Source: Lachnospiraceae bacterium (GTDB taxonomy: Bacteria > Bacillota > Clostridia > Lachnospirales > Lachnospiraceae). From it: a stretch of 48,362 nucleotides of DNA. Below, piece by piece: positions 35,883-45,333 of the stretch. Under the pieces are notes generated by a model. That model saw only the letters and a program-made list of their open reading frames with translations, was not told where the DNA came from and searched no databases. The position numbers and the translations under genes are program-made. Each line of letters opens with the position of its first letter. Positions within the stretch are counted from its first letter, which is position 1. The DNA is taken from positions 1 through 48,362 of the forward strand of contig JAJBTX010000098.1 in the NCBI GenBank assembly GCA_020860645.1, written 5' to 3'.

Positions 35883-35916
35883 TGCCCGGCGGCTCTGGCC
35901 ACCGGGCAGGGTTTTG
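35883..35916 (+). terminator. Terminator after the aminotransferase gene
   Basis: TGCCCGG (35883-35889) pairs with CCGGGCA (35902-35908), the stem continuing after one mismatch with GGC/GCC to the loop TCTG; GGGTTTTG follows. It is 86 bases after the stop codon of the aminotransferase. Confidence 0.65.
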
Positions 35917-35941
35917 TCACAATTCTATTATGTTGTATGCT
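35914..35941 (+). promoter_or_regulatory. Possible promoter of the ketopantoate reductase-like gene
   Basis: TTGTCA at 35914-35919, a 16-base spacer and TATGCT at 35936-35941, about 45 bases before the ATG at 35985. The -35 box partly overlaps the T-run of the preceding terminator. Confidence 0.5.
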
Positions 35942-35984
35942 GATTGTCTGACAAGACAGAGGACAGTGAAGGAGCGAAAAAATT

Positions 35985-36908
35985 ATGAAGTATTTGATTA
36001 TCGGGGCAGGAGGCACCGGCGGGATTCTGGGTTACAAGCTGACGAAGGGCGGGAAGGATGTGACGCTGATCGCCCGGGGTGAGCACCTGAGAGCCATGCA
36101 GGAGCAGGGACTCACGGTTCATAGAATCTGGGACGGGCAGACAGAAAACCTGCCGGTAAAGGCGGTTTCCGCGGAGGATTACCAGGAGCAGCCGGATGTG
36201 ATTCTGGTCTGTGTGAAGGGCTATTCGCTGGACAGTGTGTATCCGTTGATTCGCCGGGTATCCGGGCCGGATACGGTTGTGATACCGATCCTGAATATCT
36301 ATGGGACGGGCGGAAGGATGCAGGAGGAACTCCCGGGTATCTTTGTCACGGACGGCTGTATCTATGTCTCCGCGAATATTGAGTCGCCCGGCGTACTGCA
36401 GCAGCACGGCGAGATCTGCCGCGTCGTGTTTGGCGTGCGAGATCAGAACGAGTATCGTCCGGTACTCGCGGATATTGCCGCAGATCTGGAGGAGAGCGGG
36501 ATTCACGGTATCCTTTCGGAGAATATTCAGAGAGACGCATTACAGAAGTTTTCCTATGTATCACCGATCGGAGCGGTTGGCCTGTATTATCACTGCGCTG
36601 CGGGCGAGATCCAGCAGGAGGGAGAGCCGCGCGAAATGTTCAGGGCGATGATCCGGGAGATCGTGGCGCTGGCCGCGGCCATGGGCATTCAATTTGAACA
36701 GGACCTTGTGGAGGTCAATCTGGATATCCTCTCGACGCTGGCTCCGGAGGCAACCACCTCCATGCAGCGCGACGTCCTGGCGGGAAAAGACTCGGAGATC
36801 GACGGGCTCGTCTACCAGGTTGTCCGCCTGGGAAGACAGTACGGGGTAGCCATGCCGCAGTATGAGAAGGCTGCCGCGGAGCTGAGCCGGAGCGTGCAGG
36901 CGGGATAA
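35985..36908 (+). CDS. Ketopantoate reductase (ApbA/PanE) family protein
   Basis: NADPH-dependent reductase family; the classical member makes pantoate for coenzyme A. The 307-residue protein has the Rossmann motif IIGAGGTGGILGYKL, the ILVCVKGYSLD strand, LNIYGTG where QNGxGN is usual, and a C-terminal segment TSMQRDVLAGKDSEIDGLV with the conserved Ser and Glu. The altered central motif leaves the substrate open, since the family includes other 2-oxoacid reductases. No panB or panC is nearby. GAAGGAG precedes the ATG. Confidence 0.82.
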   Translation: MKYLIIGAGGTGGILGYKLTKGGKDVTLIARGEHLRAMQEQGLTVHRIWDGQTENLPVKAVSAEDYQEQPDVILVCVKGYSLDSVYPLIRRVSGPDTVVIPILNIYGTGGRMQEELPGIFVTDGCIYVSANIESPGVLQQHGEICRVVFGVRDQNEYRPVLADIAADLEESGIHGILSENIQRDALQKFSYVSPIGAVGLYYHCAAGEIQQEGEPREMFRAMIREIVALAAAMGIQFEQDLVEVNLDILSTLAPEATTSMQRDVLAGKDSEIDGLVYQVVRLGRQYGVAMPQYEKAAAELSRSVQAG

Positions 36909-37018
36909 TTCGGCAGGGACAGGTCATCCCGTATGGTATTTTTCAGTCAAACGTGTTATCATAAGAAGCAGTTCGCGCCAGGTTAGCGCTGCGCGGCATA
37001 CGAAAGGAGAAATCAAAC

Positions 37019-37261
37019 ATGGGTATCATTATCGGACTGATTATCGGCGGAATTGCCGGCTGGATTGCCGGAAAAATTATGAATAATGAGGGCGGGCTTC
37101 TTCGGAATATTATTCTCGGAGTTATCGGCGGAGTTGTCGGAAATATTGTGCTCGGGCTCATCGGTATTCATGGAAGCGGCTTTATCGGCAGCATCATCGT
37201 GGCGGTCGTCGGATCCTGTATCGTGATCTGGCTGGTCAACAAGATCGCGGGGGGACGCTAG
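37019..37261 (+). CDS. GlsB/YeaQ/YmgE-type small membrane protein
   Basis: An 80-residue glycine-rich hydrophobic protein with three predicted membrane helices (IIIGLIIGGIAGWIAGKI, IILGVIGGVVGNIVLGLIGI, IIVAVVGSCIVIWLV). The first helix with GGIAGWIAGKIM is the hallmark of the transglycosylase-associated or GlsB stress family; its biochemical function is unknown. AAAGGAG precedes the ATG. The 110 bases before it hold no clear promoter. Confidence 0.88.
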   Translation: MGIIIGLIIGGIAGWIAGKIMNNEGGLLRNIILGVIGGVVGNIVLGLIGIHGSGFIGSIIVAVVGSCIVIWLVNKIAGGR

Positions 37262-37273
37262 AGGAGAAGCTTT

Positions 37274-38362
37274 ATGAAAATCGGTTTTATCGGGCTTGGC
37301 CTGATCGGCGGCTCGATTGCGCGGGCGATCCGCCATTTTTATCCGGAGGCGGAGATTATCGCCTGTTCCCGCACGCGGGCCTCTGTCGAGCAGGCTGCGG
37401 CGGACGACGTCGTCAGCCGGGTCCTGGATGGGGTCGGTGAAGAGTTTTCCGACTGCGACTACATATTCCTGTGCGCGCCGGTCGCGAGCAACGCGGACTA
37501 TCTGGAGCAGCTCAAACCCATCATTCAGCCCTCCGTTATTATCACGGATGTCGGCAGCACCAAGTCCGATATCCACGCGCGGGTCACAGAGCTGGGGATG
37601 GAAAGGAATTTCATCGGTGGACATCCGATGGCAGGCTCTGAGAAGACCGGCTACGCGCATTCCAGACGGATTCTGATTGAAAATGTGTATTATGTCATCA
37701 CGCCGACTTCGCAGGTCTCCCAGGCGGCTGTGGAGCGTTATCGTGACTTTGTGCGCAGTCTGCGGGCCTTACCGCTCGTGCTTGACTACCGGACGCACGA
37801 CTATGTGACGGCTGGCGTCAGCCATCTGCCGCATATCATCGCCTCCTCGCTCGTAAATCTCGTGCGGGATTCCGATACGGAGGACGGCGTCATGCGGATG
37901 ATCGCCGCAGGTGGTTTCAAGGATATCACGCGCATTGCCTCCTCGTCTCCGGAGATGTGGGAGCAGATCTGCATGACGAACCGTGAAAATATTTCCGCGA
38001 TTCTCGCAGATTACATCGCGTCGCTCGGCAGCATCCGGGAACAGCTCGACCATGCGGAATCCGGCGCCATCTACCGTCTCTTCGAGACCTCGCGCGAGTA
38101 CCGGAACAGTCTGCCCGAAAAAGGCAGCGGTCCGATTCAGCGCATTTACGAGATTTACTGTGATATGGCGGACGAGCCGGGCAGTATTGCCACGCTGGCG
38201 ACGATTCTGGCGAGTAATCAGATCAGCCTGAAAAATATCGGTATCGTCCACAGCCGGGAATTTGTCGAGGCTGTTCTGCGTATCGAGTTTTATGATGAGG
38301 AAGCGCGGAAGGACGCGGTTGACATTCTGAGAAAGTATCGTTACACGGTGTATGAGCGTTAA
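37274..38362 (+). CDS. tyrA: Prephenate dehydrogenase with C-terminal ACT domain
   Basis: Oxidises prephenate to 4-hydroxyphenylpyruvate for tyrosine synthesis. The 362-residue protein has the NAD-binding IGFIGLGLIGGSIARAI, TDVGSTKSDI, the catalytic GGHPMAGSEKTGY with the conserved His, and SHLPHIIASSLV. Residues from about 290 (DEPGSIATLATILASNQISL) form an ACT domain that usually binds tyrosine for feedback control. Its 3-prime end lies next to aroA, the enzyme two steps earlier in the same pathway. Confidence 0.95.
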   Translation: MKIGFIGLGLIGGSIARAIRHFYPEAEIIACSRTRASVEQAAADDVVSRVLDGVGEEFSDCDYIFLCAPVASNADYLEQLKPIIQPSVIITDVGSTKSDIHARVTELGMERNFIGGHPMAGSEKTGYAHSRRILIENVYYVITPTSQVSQAAVERYRDFVRSLRALPLVLDYRTHDYVTAGVSHLPHIIASSLVNLVRDSDTEDGVMRMIAAGGFKDITRIASSSPEMWEQICMTNRENISAILADYIASLGSIREQLDHAESGAIYRLFETSREYRNSLPEKGSGPIQRIYEIYCDMADEPGSIATLATILASNQISLKNIGIVHSREFVEAVLRIEFYDEEARKDAVDILRKYRYTVYER

Positions 38363-38390
38363 AACGCAATGTAATAGAACGGAGATATTT

Positions 38391-39671
38391 ATGGCACTTG
38401 GCAAAGCCGACAGACCACTCCGGGGCAGCGTAACCATCCCCGGCGACAAGAGCATTTCCCATCGTTCCATCATGTTTGGAGCGATTGCGGACGGAACGAC
38501 TCGCGTCACGAATTTCCTGCGCGGGGCGGACTGTCTCTCGACCATTTCCTGTTTCCGCAAAATGGGTGTGGAGATCGAGGAAAATACGACGGAAATCCTG
38601 ATTCACGGGAAAGGACTCCACGGCCTTTCCGCGCCGGACTCCATGCTGGACGTCGGCAACAGCGGTACGACGACGCGGCTGATTTCCGGTATTCTGGCCG
38701 GGCAGCCGTTTACAACGGAGCTGAACGGGGATGAGTCCATTCAGACCCGGCCGATGAAGCGGATTATCGATCCGCTTACCCGGATGGGCGCGGATATTGA
38801 GAGCATCCGCGGCAACGGCTGTGCGCCGCTGCGAATCAGGAACGCTTCTCTGCACGGTATTCACTATACTTCAAAGGTTGCTTCCGCCCAGGTGAAATCC
38901 TGCGTCCTGCTGGCCGGGCTCTACGCGGACGGTGAGACGAGCGTGACGGAGCCGTATCTCTCCCGCAATCACACGGAGATTATGCTGCGCCATTTCGGCG
39001 CGAAGCTTACGAGCACGGGGACGACCGCTACGATCCAGCCGGAGCCGGAGCTTACTGCCCAGGATATCAAGGTGCCGGGAGACATTTCTTCCGCGGCCTA
39101 TTTTATTGCCGCGGGGCTGCTTGTCCCGGGCTCTGAGATCCTGATTCGGAATGTAGGTGTCAATCCCACGCGGGACGGCATTCTGAAGGTATGTCGTGAG
39201 ATGGGGGCGGATATCACCCTCTTAAATGAAAATGATGAGAATGGCGAACCGACCGCTGACCTGCTCGTGCGGCACAGCAGCCTGCACGGCGTCACAATTG
39301 GCGGCGCGCTGATTCCGACGCTGATCGACGAGCTGCCGGTCGCAGCGCTTCTGGCCTGTTTTGCGGAGGGGACGACGGTCATCCGCGACGCGCAGGAGCT
39401 GAGGGTCAAGGAATCCAATCGCATCGACGTGATGGTGGAGAATCTCACCGCAATGGGCGCACGCGTGACGGCCACTAACGACGGCATGATCATCGAAGGG
39501 GGACATCCTCTGCACGGAGCGCTTATCGACAGTCACCTTGATCACCGCATTGCGATGACCTTCGCCGTGGCCGCGCTGGCAGCAGACGGAGAGACCGGGA
39601 TCCGGGACGCGGACTGTGTGCGGATCAGCTATCCGGATTTCTATAACGATCTGAAGGGACTGCAGAATTAA
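38391..39671 (+). CDS. aroA: 3-phosphoshikimate 1-carboxyvinyltransferase (EPSP synthase)
   Basis: Joins shikimate 3-phosphate and phosphoenolpyruvate in the shikimate pathway. In 426 residues it shows GSVTIPGDKSISHRSIMFGA, the active-site LDVGNSGTTTRLISGILAGQ and ELRVKESNRIDVMVENL. GGAG at 38381-38384 supports the ATG at 38391; an ATG at 38352 overlaps the tyrA end. LDVGNSGTT with NSG and the GDKS start indicate a class II-like (Gram-positive) form. Likely co-transcribed with tyrA. Confidence 0.96.
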   Translation: MALGKADRPLRGSVTIPGDKSISHRSIMFGAIADGTTRVTNFLRGADCLSTISCFRKMGVEIEENTTEILIHGKGLHGLSAPDSMLDVGNSGTTTRLISGILAGQPFTTELNGDESIQTRPMKRIIDPLTRMGADIESIRGNGCAPLRIRNASLHGIHYTSKVASAQVKSCVLLAGLYADGETSVTEPYLSRNHTEIMLRHFGAKLTSTGTTATIQPEPELTAQDIKVPGDISSAAYFIAAGLLVPGSEILIRNVGVNPTRDGILKVCREMGADITLLNENDENGEPTADLLVRHSSLHGVTIGGALIPTLIDELPVAALLACFAEGTTVIRDAQELRVKESNRIDVMVENLTAMGARVTATNDGMIIEGGHPLHGALIDSHLDHRIAMTFAVAALAADGETGIRDADCVRISYPDFYNDLKGLQN

Positions 39672-39761
39672 ACGGGTGATTTCTATACTTTTGCTCTGTT
39701 TTTGTGTATACTATAAGTACGGGTATGCGGTTTGGAAAGAGTGGAAGAAAGGAAGGGAACA

Positions 39762-40304
39762 ATGCCATTAGTAAAAGAACAGTATTACACCATTGATGAT
39801 ATTTATGATTTGCCGGACGGGCAGCGCGCGGAACTGATCGACGGCGAGATTTACGATATGGCGCCGCCCAGTCGGAAACATCAGGGTATGGTTGGTGAAC
39901 TATTTAACAGAATCAGTAATTATATTAATTCAAAAGGTGGAGCCTGCAAGCCGTACGTAGCACCCTTCGCCGTGTTCCTGAATGCCGACGACTACACTTA
40001 TGTCGAACCTGACATCTCCGTCATCTGTGATCCCGCGAAGCTCACCGAAAAGGGCTGCAGCGGTGCGCCGGACTGGATCATCGAGATCGTTTCCCCCGGC
40101 AGCCGCCGTATGGACTGTATGATCAAGCTGTTCCAATATCGCTCTGCAGGTGTGCGCGAGTACTGGGTGGTGGATCCTGATAAGAACCGGGTTACGGTCT
40201 ATGATTTTGTCGGAGAAGATTCGGCAGAATACAGTTTTTCCGACACGGTAAGCTCCGTTATTTATCCGGATTTATCGATTGATTTCGGGCAGATCTCTTT
40301 ATAA
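39762..40304 (+). CDS. Uma2-family (DUF820) PD-(D/E)XK nuclease-fold protein
   Basis: The 180-residue protein has the features of this widespread family: AELIDGEIYDMAPPS with the first acidic residue, VEPDISVICDP, and DWIIEIVSPGSRRMDCMIK, leading to YRSAGVREYWVVDPDKNRV. These match the acidic and lysine positions of the PD-(D/E)XK core. The biological role of Uma2 proteins is unsettled. GGAAGGGA supports the ATG at 39762; a TTG at 39732 is also in frame. It sits alone between aroA and the convergent queA. No partner gene is visible. Confidence 0.88.
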   Translation: MPLVKEQYYTIDDIYDLPDGQRAELIDGEIYDMAPPSRKHQGMVGELFNRISNYINSKGGACKPYVAPFAVFLNADDYTYVEPDISVICDPAKLTEKGCSGAPDWIIEIVSPGSRRMDCMIKLFQYRSAGVREYWVVDPDKNRVTVYDFVGEDSAEYSFSDTVSSVIYPDLSIDFGQISL

Positions 40305-40352
40305 TGCTCTGCACTCTTCGCCGCTTCATTTCAACGTGCCAAAACTTTTCAA

Positions 40353-40385
40353 CGGAAAAAAACTCCCCGGACTGCCATCCGGGGA
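40353..40385 (-). terminator. Terminator of the pheS-pheT-queA operon (shared with the Uma2 gene)
   Basis: TCCCCGGA (40364-40371) pairs with TCCGGGGA (40378-40385) around CTGCCA. On the minus strand it is followed by a run of T (AAAAAAA at 40356-40362 on the plus strand), giving a typical terminator for queA. On the plus strand AATTCGATATTCTTTTTT follows, so it may also stop transcripts from the Uma2 gene. Confidence 0.75.
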
Positions 40386-40460
40386 ATTCGATATTCTTTT
40401 TTGAGTTTCTGCGTTCTTCAGACAGTCCTTAAAATGTAAATTACAAAAGTGAAAATCGAT

Positions 40461-41486
40461 TCAAACAATAAACATCGCATCACCGAACGAAAAGAACCGA
40501 TATCGTTCTTTCACTGCCTCTTCGTAGGCCGCCATGATCTTCTCCCGCCCCGCGAAGGCGGAGACCAGCATCAGCAGCGTCGATTCCGGCAGATGGAAAT
40601 TCGTGATCAGTGCATCGATCATCTTAAACTGATAGCCCGGATAGATGAAGATGTCCGTCCAGCCGCTCCCGGCCTTCAGGACGCCATCCGCGCCCGTGGC
40701 CGATTCCAGCGTCCGGCAGCTCGTCGTGCCGACGGCAATGATGCGTCCGCCCACCGCCTTCGTCTCATTGATGAGCTGCGCCTGTTCTTCCTCCACCACA
40801 TAGAACTCCGAGTGTATGTGATGCTCCTCGATCTTTTCCACCTTGACCGGGCGGAAAGTCCCCAGTCCGACGTGCAGCGTCACATGCGCGATCTTCACAC
40901 CTTTTGCGCGGATATCGTCCAGCAGCTCCGGCGTAAAGTGCAGGCCCGCGGTCGGCGCGGCGGCGGAGCCGTCGTGCTTCGCGTAGACCGTCTGGTAACG
41001 GTTCTTGTCCTTCAGCTGGTGCGTGATGTACGGCGGCAGCGGCATCTGGCCGAGCCGGTCGAGGATCTCCTCAAAGATTCCCTCGTACTCAAAACGGATC
41101 AGGCGGTTGCCGTCGTCGACCACCTCAAGAACCTCACCGATCAGCAGGCCGTCGCCAAAGAGGATCCGTGTGCCGGGCCGGGCTTTCTTGCCGGGCTTCA
41201 CAAGGGTTTCCCAGACATCGTCCGCTTTTCTTTTCAGGAGCAGTACCTCGATCTTTGCGCCGGTACCCTCGCGGCTCCCGATCAGGCGCGCGGGAATTAC
41301 CTTCGTGTCATTGATGACCAGACAGTCGCCCGGCTGCAGATAGTTGATGATTTCCCGGAAAATATGATGTTCTGTCGCTCCGGTCTCGCGGTCCAGCACA
41401 AGGAGCCGGGAGCTCGCCCGGTCCTCCAGCGGATCCTGGGCGATCAGCTCCTGCGGCAAATCATAATAAAAATCGTGTAAATCCAT
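40461..41486 (-). CDS. queA: S-adenosylmethionine:tRNA ribosyltransferase-isomerase (QueA)
   Basis: Transfers and isomerises the ribosyl group of SAM to 7-aminomethyl-deazaguanine in tRNA, the penultimate queuosine step. The 341 residues contain [64 protein letters not shown] and [13 protein letters not shown], all standard. It begins four bases after the pheT stop codon and ends the operon. No tgt gene follows in this window, although queA-tgt pairs are common. Confidence 0.97.
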   Translation of the reverse strand: MDLHDFYYDLPQELIAQDPLEDRASSRLLVLDRETGATEHHIFREIINYLQPGDCLVINDTKVIPARLIGSREGTGAKIEVLLLKRKADDVWETLVKPGKKARPGTRILFGDGLLIGEVLEVVDDGNRLIRFEYEGIFEEILDRLGQMPLPPYITHQLKDKNRYQTVYAKHDGSAAAPTAGLHFTPELLDDIRAKGVKIAHVTLHVGLGTFRPVKVEKIEEHHIHSEFYVVEEEQAQLINETKAVGGRIIAVGTTSCRTLESATGADGVLKAGSGWTDIFIYPGYQFKMIDALITNFHLPESTLLMLVSAFAGREKIMAAYEEAVKERYRFFSFGDAMFIV

Positions 41487-41490
41487 AGCT

Positions 41491-43911
41491 TTACTGTCTC
41501 AGCTCCGCTCCAAGCGACTGAAGCCCGTTCAGAATCTTCTTCATGGCCGCGGAAATTTCCTGCTCGGTCAGCGTCCGGTCCTTCGCGCGGAAGGAGAGTG
41601 CGTAGGCCATCGACTTGTGTCCCTCTTTAATCTGGGAACCCTCATAGACGTCAAAGAGTTCACAGCTCTCGAGAATCTTCCCGCCGCGCTGCCGGATGAT
41701 CTCTTCGATCTGTCCCGCGAGCACGGTCTTCGGCACGATCATGGAGATGTCGCGCAGCACCGCCGGGAACTTCGCGAGTCCCTCGTACTTCCGGTCGAAG
41801 GAGGCGAGTTCCACCACCGATGGCATGTCGAGCACTGCCACATACGCGCGCTCGCCGATTCCATAGGCAGCTGCCACGGTCGGATGCACCTCGCCGAGAT
41901 AACCCAGTGTTTTCCCGTCATAGACGATATTCGCCTGCCGTCCGGGATGCAGGAAGGGTTTCTCCGCATTCGGATCATAGCTCTCTTTTTTGCTTAAGCC
42001 CGCTTTCGAGAGAAATTCCTCGACGACGCCTTTCATCGTGTAGAAGTCGCCCTCCCCGTACATGCCGAGCGTGAACTGCATGCGCTCGTCCGGCAGTTCC
42101 GTGAGCGGAAGAGCCTTCGGAAGATAAATATTCGCCATCTCATAGAGACGCACATTTTTGTTTCTGCGGTTGTAGTTCGTCGCAAGCGAGCTGAGCATTC
42201 CGTTCAGCGAGATCGTACGCATGATCGAGAAATCCTCGCCGAGCGGGTTGGAGATCACGATCGCCTGCCGCTCCGGCGCATCCGCAGGGAGCTGCAGCTT
42301 GTCAAATACCTTCGGGCTCTCGAAGCTGTAGCTCATACCCTGTGAAAAACCGCAGAATTCCGCCACATCCTTCGCCACATCCTCCACGCGCAGGTAGAAG
42401 GGCTTCTTGCCGGTCGTCGCCTCGCCCTTCGGCAGCGTCGTCGGGATGTTGTCGTAACCGTAGAAGCGGGCGACTTCCTCGGCCAGATCGACCGTGCGGA
42501 AAATATCCTGACGGAAGGTTGGCGCGATCACCTCATTCGCAGCCTCATCGTAGATGAGTTCAAGCGGCTTAAAATAACTGAGCATCTGTTCGCGGCTGAT
42601 GTCCGTACCGAGCAGCGCGTTGATGCGCTCCGGCTCAAAGGGCACGCGCACCGGCTCCTTCTTTTTCACATACACGTCGACCGTTCCGTCCACGACGTCT
42701 CCGGCGTCCAGCTCCTCGATGAGCTGGCAGGCGCGGTCGATCGCCTCCTGCGCATTGTTCGGGTCGAGACCCTTTTCGAATTTCGCGGAAGCCTCCGTAC
42801 GCAGACCGATACGCTTGGCAGAGAGACGGTTGTTCGTCCCGTCGAAGTTTGCCGCCTCGAAGAGCATCGTATGCACGTCGTCTGTGATCATGGAATTTTC
42901 ACCGCCCATGATACCGGCGAGGCCGACCGCCTTCTCGGCGTCGCAGATCATCAGCACCTCGTCGTCGAGCAGCCGCTCCTGTCCGTCCAGCGTGACGAAT
43001 TTCTCGCCGTTTTCTGCGCGGCGTACGATGATCTTATGTCCCGCGATCGTGTCGAGGTCGTAGGCGTGCATCGGCTGGCCGTACTCCTCCATGACATAGT
43101 TTGTGATATCGACCACATTGTTGATCGGACGGATGCCGACGGAGGCGAGCCTTCTCTGCATCCATTCCGGCGACGGGGCCAGACGGATATTTTTCACCAC
43201 CCTCGCGCAGTAGCGCGGGCAGAGATCGGTGTCCTGAATCTCGACGCTGATATAGTCGTTCACATCGCCGCCCGAACCCTTTACCTTTACGACCGGCGGT
43301 TTGAATTCCATGCGGAAGGTGGCCGCCGCCTCGCGCGCGATGCCGATCGTGCTGTAGCAGTCCACACGGTTTGAGGTAATCTCAAACTCGAAGACCGTAT
43401 TGTGCAGGCCCAGAGCCTCGATGGCGTCCGCCCCGACCACCGCGTCCTGCGGGAAAATATAGATGCCGTATTCCGGCGCTTCCGGATACATGTCCGTATT
43501 TGAGCCGAGCTCCTCGATGGAGCACATCATGCCGTTTGACTCGACGCCGCGCAGCTTGCCCTTCTTGATTTTGATACCGCCAGCGGTCATCTTTCCATCG
43601 TGATTACCGGCGACTTTGCCGCCGTCCAGCACGACCGGAACCTTGTCGCCCTCCTTTACATTCGGGGCGCCCGTCACGATCTGGATCGGCTCTGCCTCCC
43701 CGATATCCACCTGGCAGACGATCAGCTTGTCCGCGTCCGGGTGCTGCTCAATTTTCAAAATCTGTCCGATCACGATTTTATCCAGATCGGCGTCCAGGTT
43801 GGTATAACCCTCTACTTTTGTGCCGGAGAGCGTCATCGCGTCCATAAACTCCTGCGCTGTCACGTCAAGATCCGGCACATAGGATTTCAGCCATGATAAT
43901 GATGTATTCAT
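41491..43911 (-). CDS. pheT: Phenylalanyl-tRNA synthetase beta subunit
   Basis: The 806-residue beta subunit contains the tRNA-binding N-terminal domain ([20 protein letters not shown]), B3/B4 editing domain, B5 domain ([20 protein letters not shown]), a catalytic-like core with [20 protein letters not shown], and the anticodon-binding C-terminal domain ([20 protein letters not shown]). Length is normal for bacteria. GGAGG lies before the ATG, 17 bases after pheS. Confidence 0.98.
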   Translation of the reverse strand: MNTSLSWLKSYVPDLDVTAQEFMDAMTLSGTKVEGYTNLDADLDKIVIGQILKIEQHPDADKLIVCQVDIGEAEPIQIVTGAPNVKEGDKVPVVLDGGKVAGNHDGKMTAGGIKIKKGKLRGVESNGMMCSIEELGSNTDMYPEAPEYGIYIFPQDAVVGADAIEALGLHNTVFEFEITSNRVDCYSTIGIAREAAATFRMEFKPPVVKVKGSGGDVNDYISVEIQDTDLCPRYCARVVKNIRLAPSPEWMQRRLASVGIRPINNVVDITNYVMEEYGQPMHAYDLDTIAGHKIIVRRAENGEKFVTLDGQERLLDDEVLMICDAEKAVGLAGIMGGENSMITDDVHTMLFEAANFDGTNNRLSAKRIGLRTEASAKFEKGLDPNNAQEAIDRACQLIEELDAGDVVDGTVDVYVKKKEPVRVPFEPERINALLGTDISREQMLSYFKPLELIYDEAANEVIAPTFRQDIFRTVDLAEEVARFYGYDNIPTTLPKGEATTGKKPFYLRVEDVAKDVAEFCGFSQGMSYSFESPKVFDKLQLPADAPERQAIVISNPLGEDFSIMRTISLNGMLSSLATNYNRRNKNVRLYEMANIYLPKALPLTELPDERMQFTLGMYGEGDFYTMKGVVEEFLSKAGLSKKESYDPNAEKPFLHPGRQANIVYDGKTLGYLGEVHPTVAAAYGIGERAYVAVLDMPSVVELASFDRKYEGLAKFPAVLRDISMIVPKTVLAGQIEEIIRQRGGKILESCELFDVYEGSQIKEGHKSMAYALSFRAKDRTLTEQEISAAMKKILNGLQSLGAELRQ

Positions 43912-43928
43912 AATTTCTTTCCTCCCTT

Positions 43929-44948
43929 TCAGAACTGGCGCAGGAAACGGATATCGTTCTCGTACAGCAGCCTCATGTCGTCAATCTCATATTTCAGCAG
44001 CGCGATGCGCTCCAGGCCCACGCCGAAGGCAAAGCCCGTGTACTCATTCGGATCGATGCCGCACATCTCGAAGACATGCGGATGCACCATGCCGCAGCCA
44101 AGGATCTCGATCCAGCCCTCGCCCTTGCAGAAACGGCAGCCCTTGCCGCCGCACTTGAAGCAGGAGACGTCCATCTCCGCGCTCGGCTCCGTGAAGGGGA
44201 AATGATGCGGACGGAACTTTGTCTTCGTATCCGCGCCGAAGAGCTCCTTCGCGAATTCCTCCAGCGTTCCCTTCAGGTCCGCGAAGGTGATATTTTTGTC
44301 GACGACCAGACCCTCGATCTGATGGAAGGAGGGCGAGTGCGTCGCGTCCACCTCGTCGGAGCGGAACACGCGTCCCGGGGAGATCATACGGATCGGCAGC
44401 TTACCGGTCTCCATCGTGCGCGCTTGCACCGGGGAGGTCTGCGTCCGCAGGACAATATCCTTATTGATATAGAAGGTATCCTGCTCGTCCTTCGCCGGGT
44501 GATTGGCCGGAATGTTCAGCTTCTCAAAGTTGTAGAGATCGTACTCAACCTCCGGTCCCTCGATGACCTCGTAGCCCATGCCGATGAAGATACGCTCGAC
44601 CTCCTCGAGCGCGATCGTGTTCGGATGACGATGGCCGACCGCGTTCTTCTTCGCCGGGAGCGTCACGTCGATTGTTTCGGATTTCAGACGCATCTCCAGC
44701 AGCATCTGATCCATATTTTTCTTCGCGTCGTCGAGTACATGCTCGATCTCGGCGCGCGTGTCGTTGACCAGCTGTCCGAAGGCCGGCCTGTCCTCGGGGG
44801 CGATCTCCTTCATGCTCTTTAAAAGCGCGGTCAACTCGCCCTTCTTTCCGAGGACGGATACACGTACCTCGTTCAGAGCGTCCGGATTCTGGGATTCCCG
44901 GATCCGGGCAATCGCATCTTCCCTGATTTTCTGCAATCTGTCTTTCAT
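43929..44948 (-). CDS. pheS: Phenylalanyl-tRNA synthetase alpha subunit
   Basis: Catalytic subunit, 339 residues, of the alpha2-beta2 synthetase that charges tRNA-Phe. It has a coiled N-terminal arm, the class II motifs including MISPGRVFRSDEVDATHSPS, the Phe-pocket region, and a cysteine-bearing segment CFKCGGKGCRFCKGEGWIEI found in clostridial PheS, ending GFAFGVGLERIALLKYEIDD (motif 3). It begins 26 bases after the U-run of the T-box leader; AAAGGGAG is its ribosome-binding site. Confidence 0.98.
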   Translation of the reverse strand: MKDRLQKIREDAIARIRESQNPDALNEVRVSVLGKKGELTALLKSMKEIAPEDRPAFGQLVNDTRAEIEHVLDDAKKNMDQMLLEMRLKSETIDVTLPAKKNAVGHRHPNTIALEEVERIFIGMGYEVIEGPEVEYDLYNFEKLNIPANHPAKDEQDTFYINKDIVLRTQTSPVQARTMETGKLPIRMISPGRVFRSDEVDATHSPSFHQIEGLVVDKNITFADLKGTLEEFAKELFGADTKTKFRPHHFPFTEPSAEMDVSCFKCGGKGCRFCKGEGWIEILGCGMVHPHVFEMCGIDPNEYTGFAFGVGLERIALLKYEIDDMRLLYENDIRFLRQF

Positions 44949-44970
44949 TTTGCAAATCTCCCTTTCTTAT

Positions 44971-45226
44971 AAAATAAAAACAGCCCCGTCCTGTATAAAC
45001 AGGGACGAAGCTTATTGTCCGTGGTACCACCCTTTTTCCCGGCTTGCGCCGGACACTCATACCGCATAACGCGCGGCGGACGTCGTTCCCTACTCCTTTC
45101 AGGAGCGCGGCTCCGGTGGGAACTTCACATCTCTGCCTGAACCCGGATGGGCTTTCAGCCGCCGACCCATCCTCTCTGCCGGAAAGCAGGACGCTACTCA
45201 TGCACCTTCATCGCCTTTGCAAATCT
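44971..45226 (-). ncRNA. T-box riboswitch, phenylalanine-specific, controlling pheST-queA
   Basis: Read on the minus strand, the leader holds the T-box sequence AGGGTGGTACCACGG (45033-45019), which pairs with the acceptor end of uncharged tRNA. The specifier loop is GTGAAGTTCCCACC with the codon TTC (Phe) at 45122-45120. The intrinsic terminator has arms at about 45007-44999 and 44994-44987 and a T-run at 44980-44971. An AGTA-like bulge (GAGTAGCG) lies near the 5-prime end. Uncharged tRNA-Phe should favour the antiterminator and expression of the operon. Confidence 0.95.
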
Positions 45227-45232
45227 TTTTCT

Positions 45233-45260
45233 ACTATAACACAGAATGGCGGAAAGTCAA
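45233..45260 (-). promoter_or_regulatory. Promoter of the pheST-queA operon
   Basis: On the minus strand TTGACT (45260-45255), a 16-base spacer and TATAGT (45238-45233). The start of transcription near 45226 fits the beginning of the T-box leader. The remaining gap to 45333 shows nothing else clear. Confidence 0.75.
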
Positions 45261-45333
45261 GTTTCTTTTGCCTGCATGAAGCGCTGCTTCCGGGAATAGA
45301 CTGGATAAGAAGGGGAGCGGAGGAGGGCGTGGC

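Noticed and set aside
40449..41480. A 343-codon plus-strand open frame opposite queA
   Set aside because: queA on the minus strand is complete with all family motifs and correct operon spacing; the plus-strand frame is arginine- and histidine-rich and has no recognisable domain.
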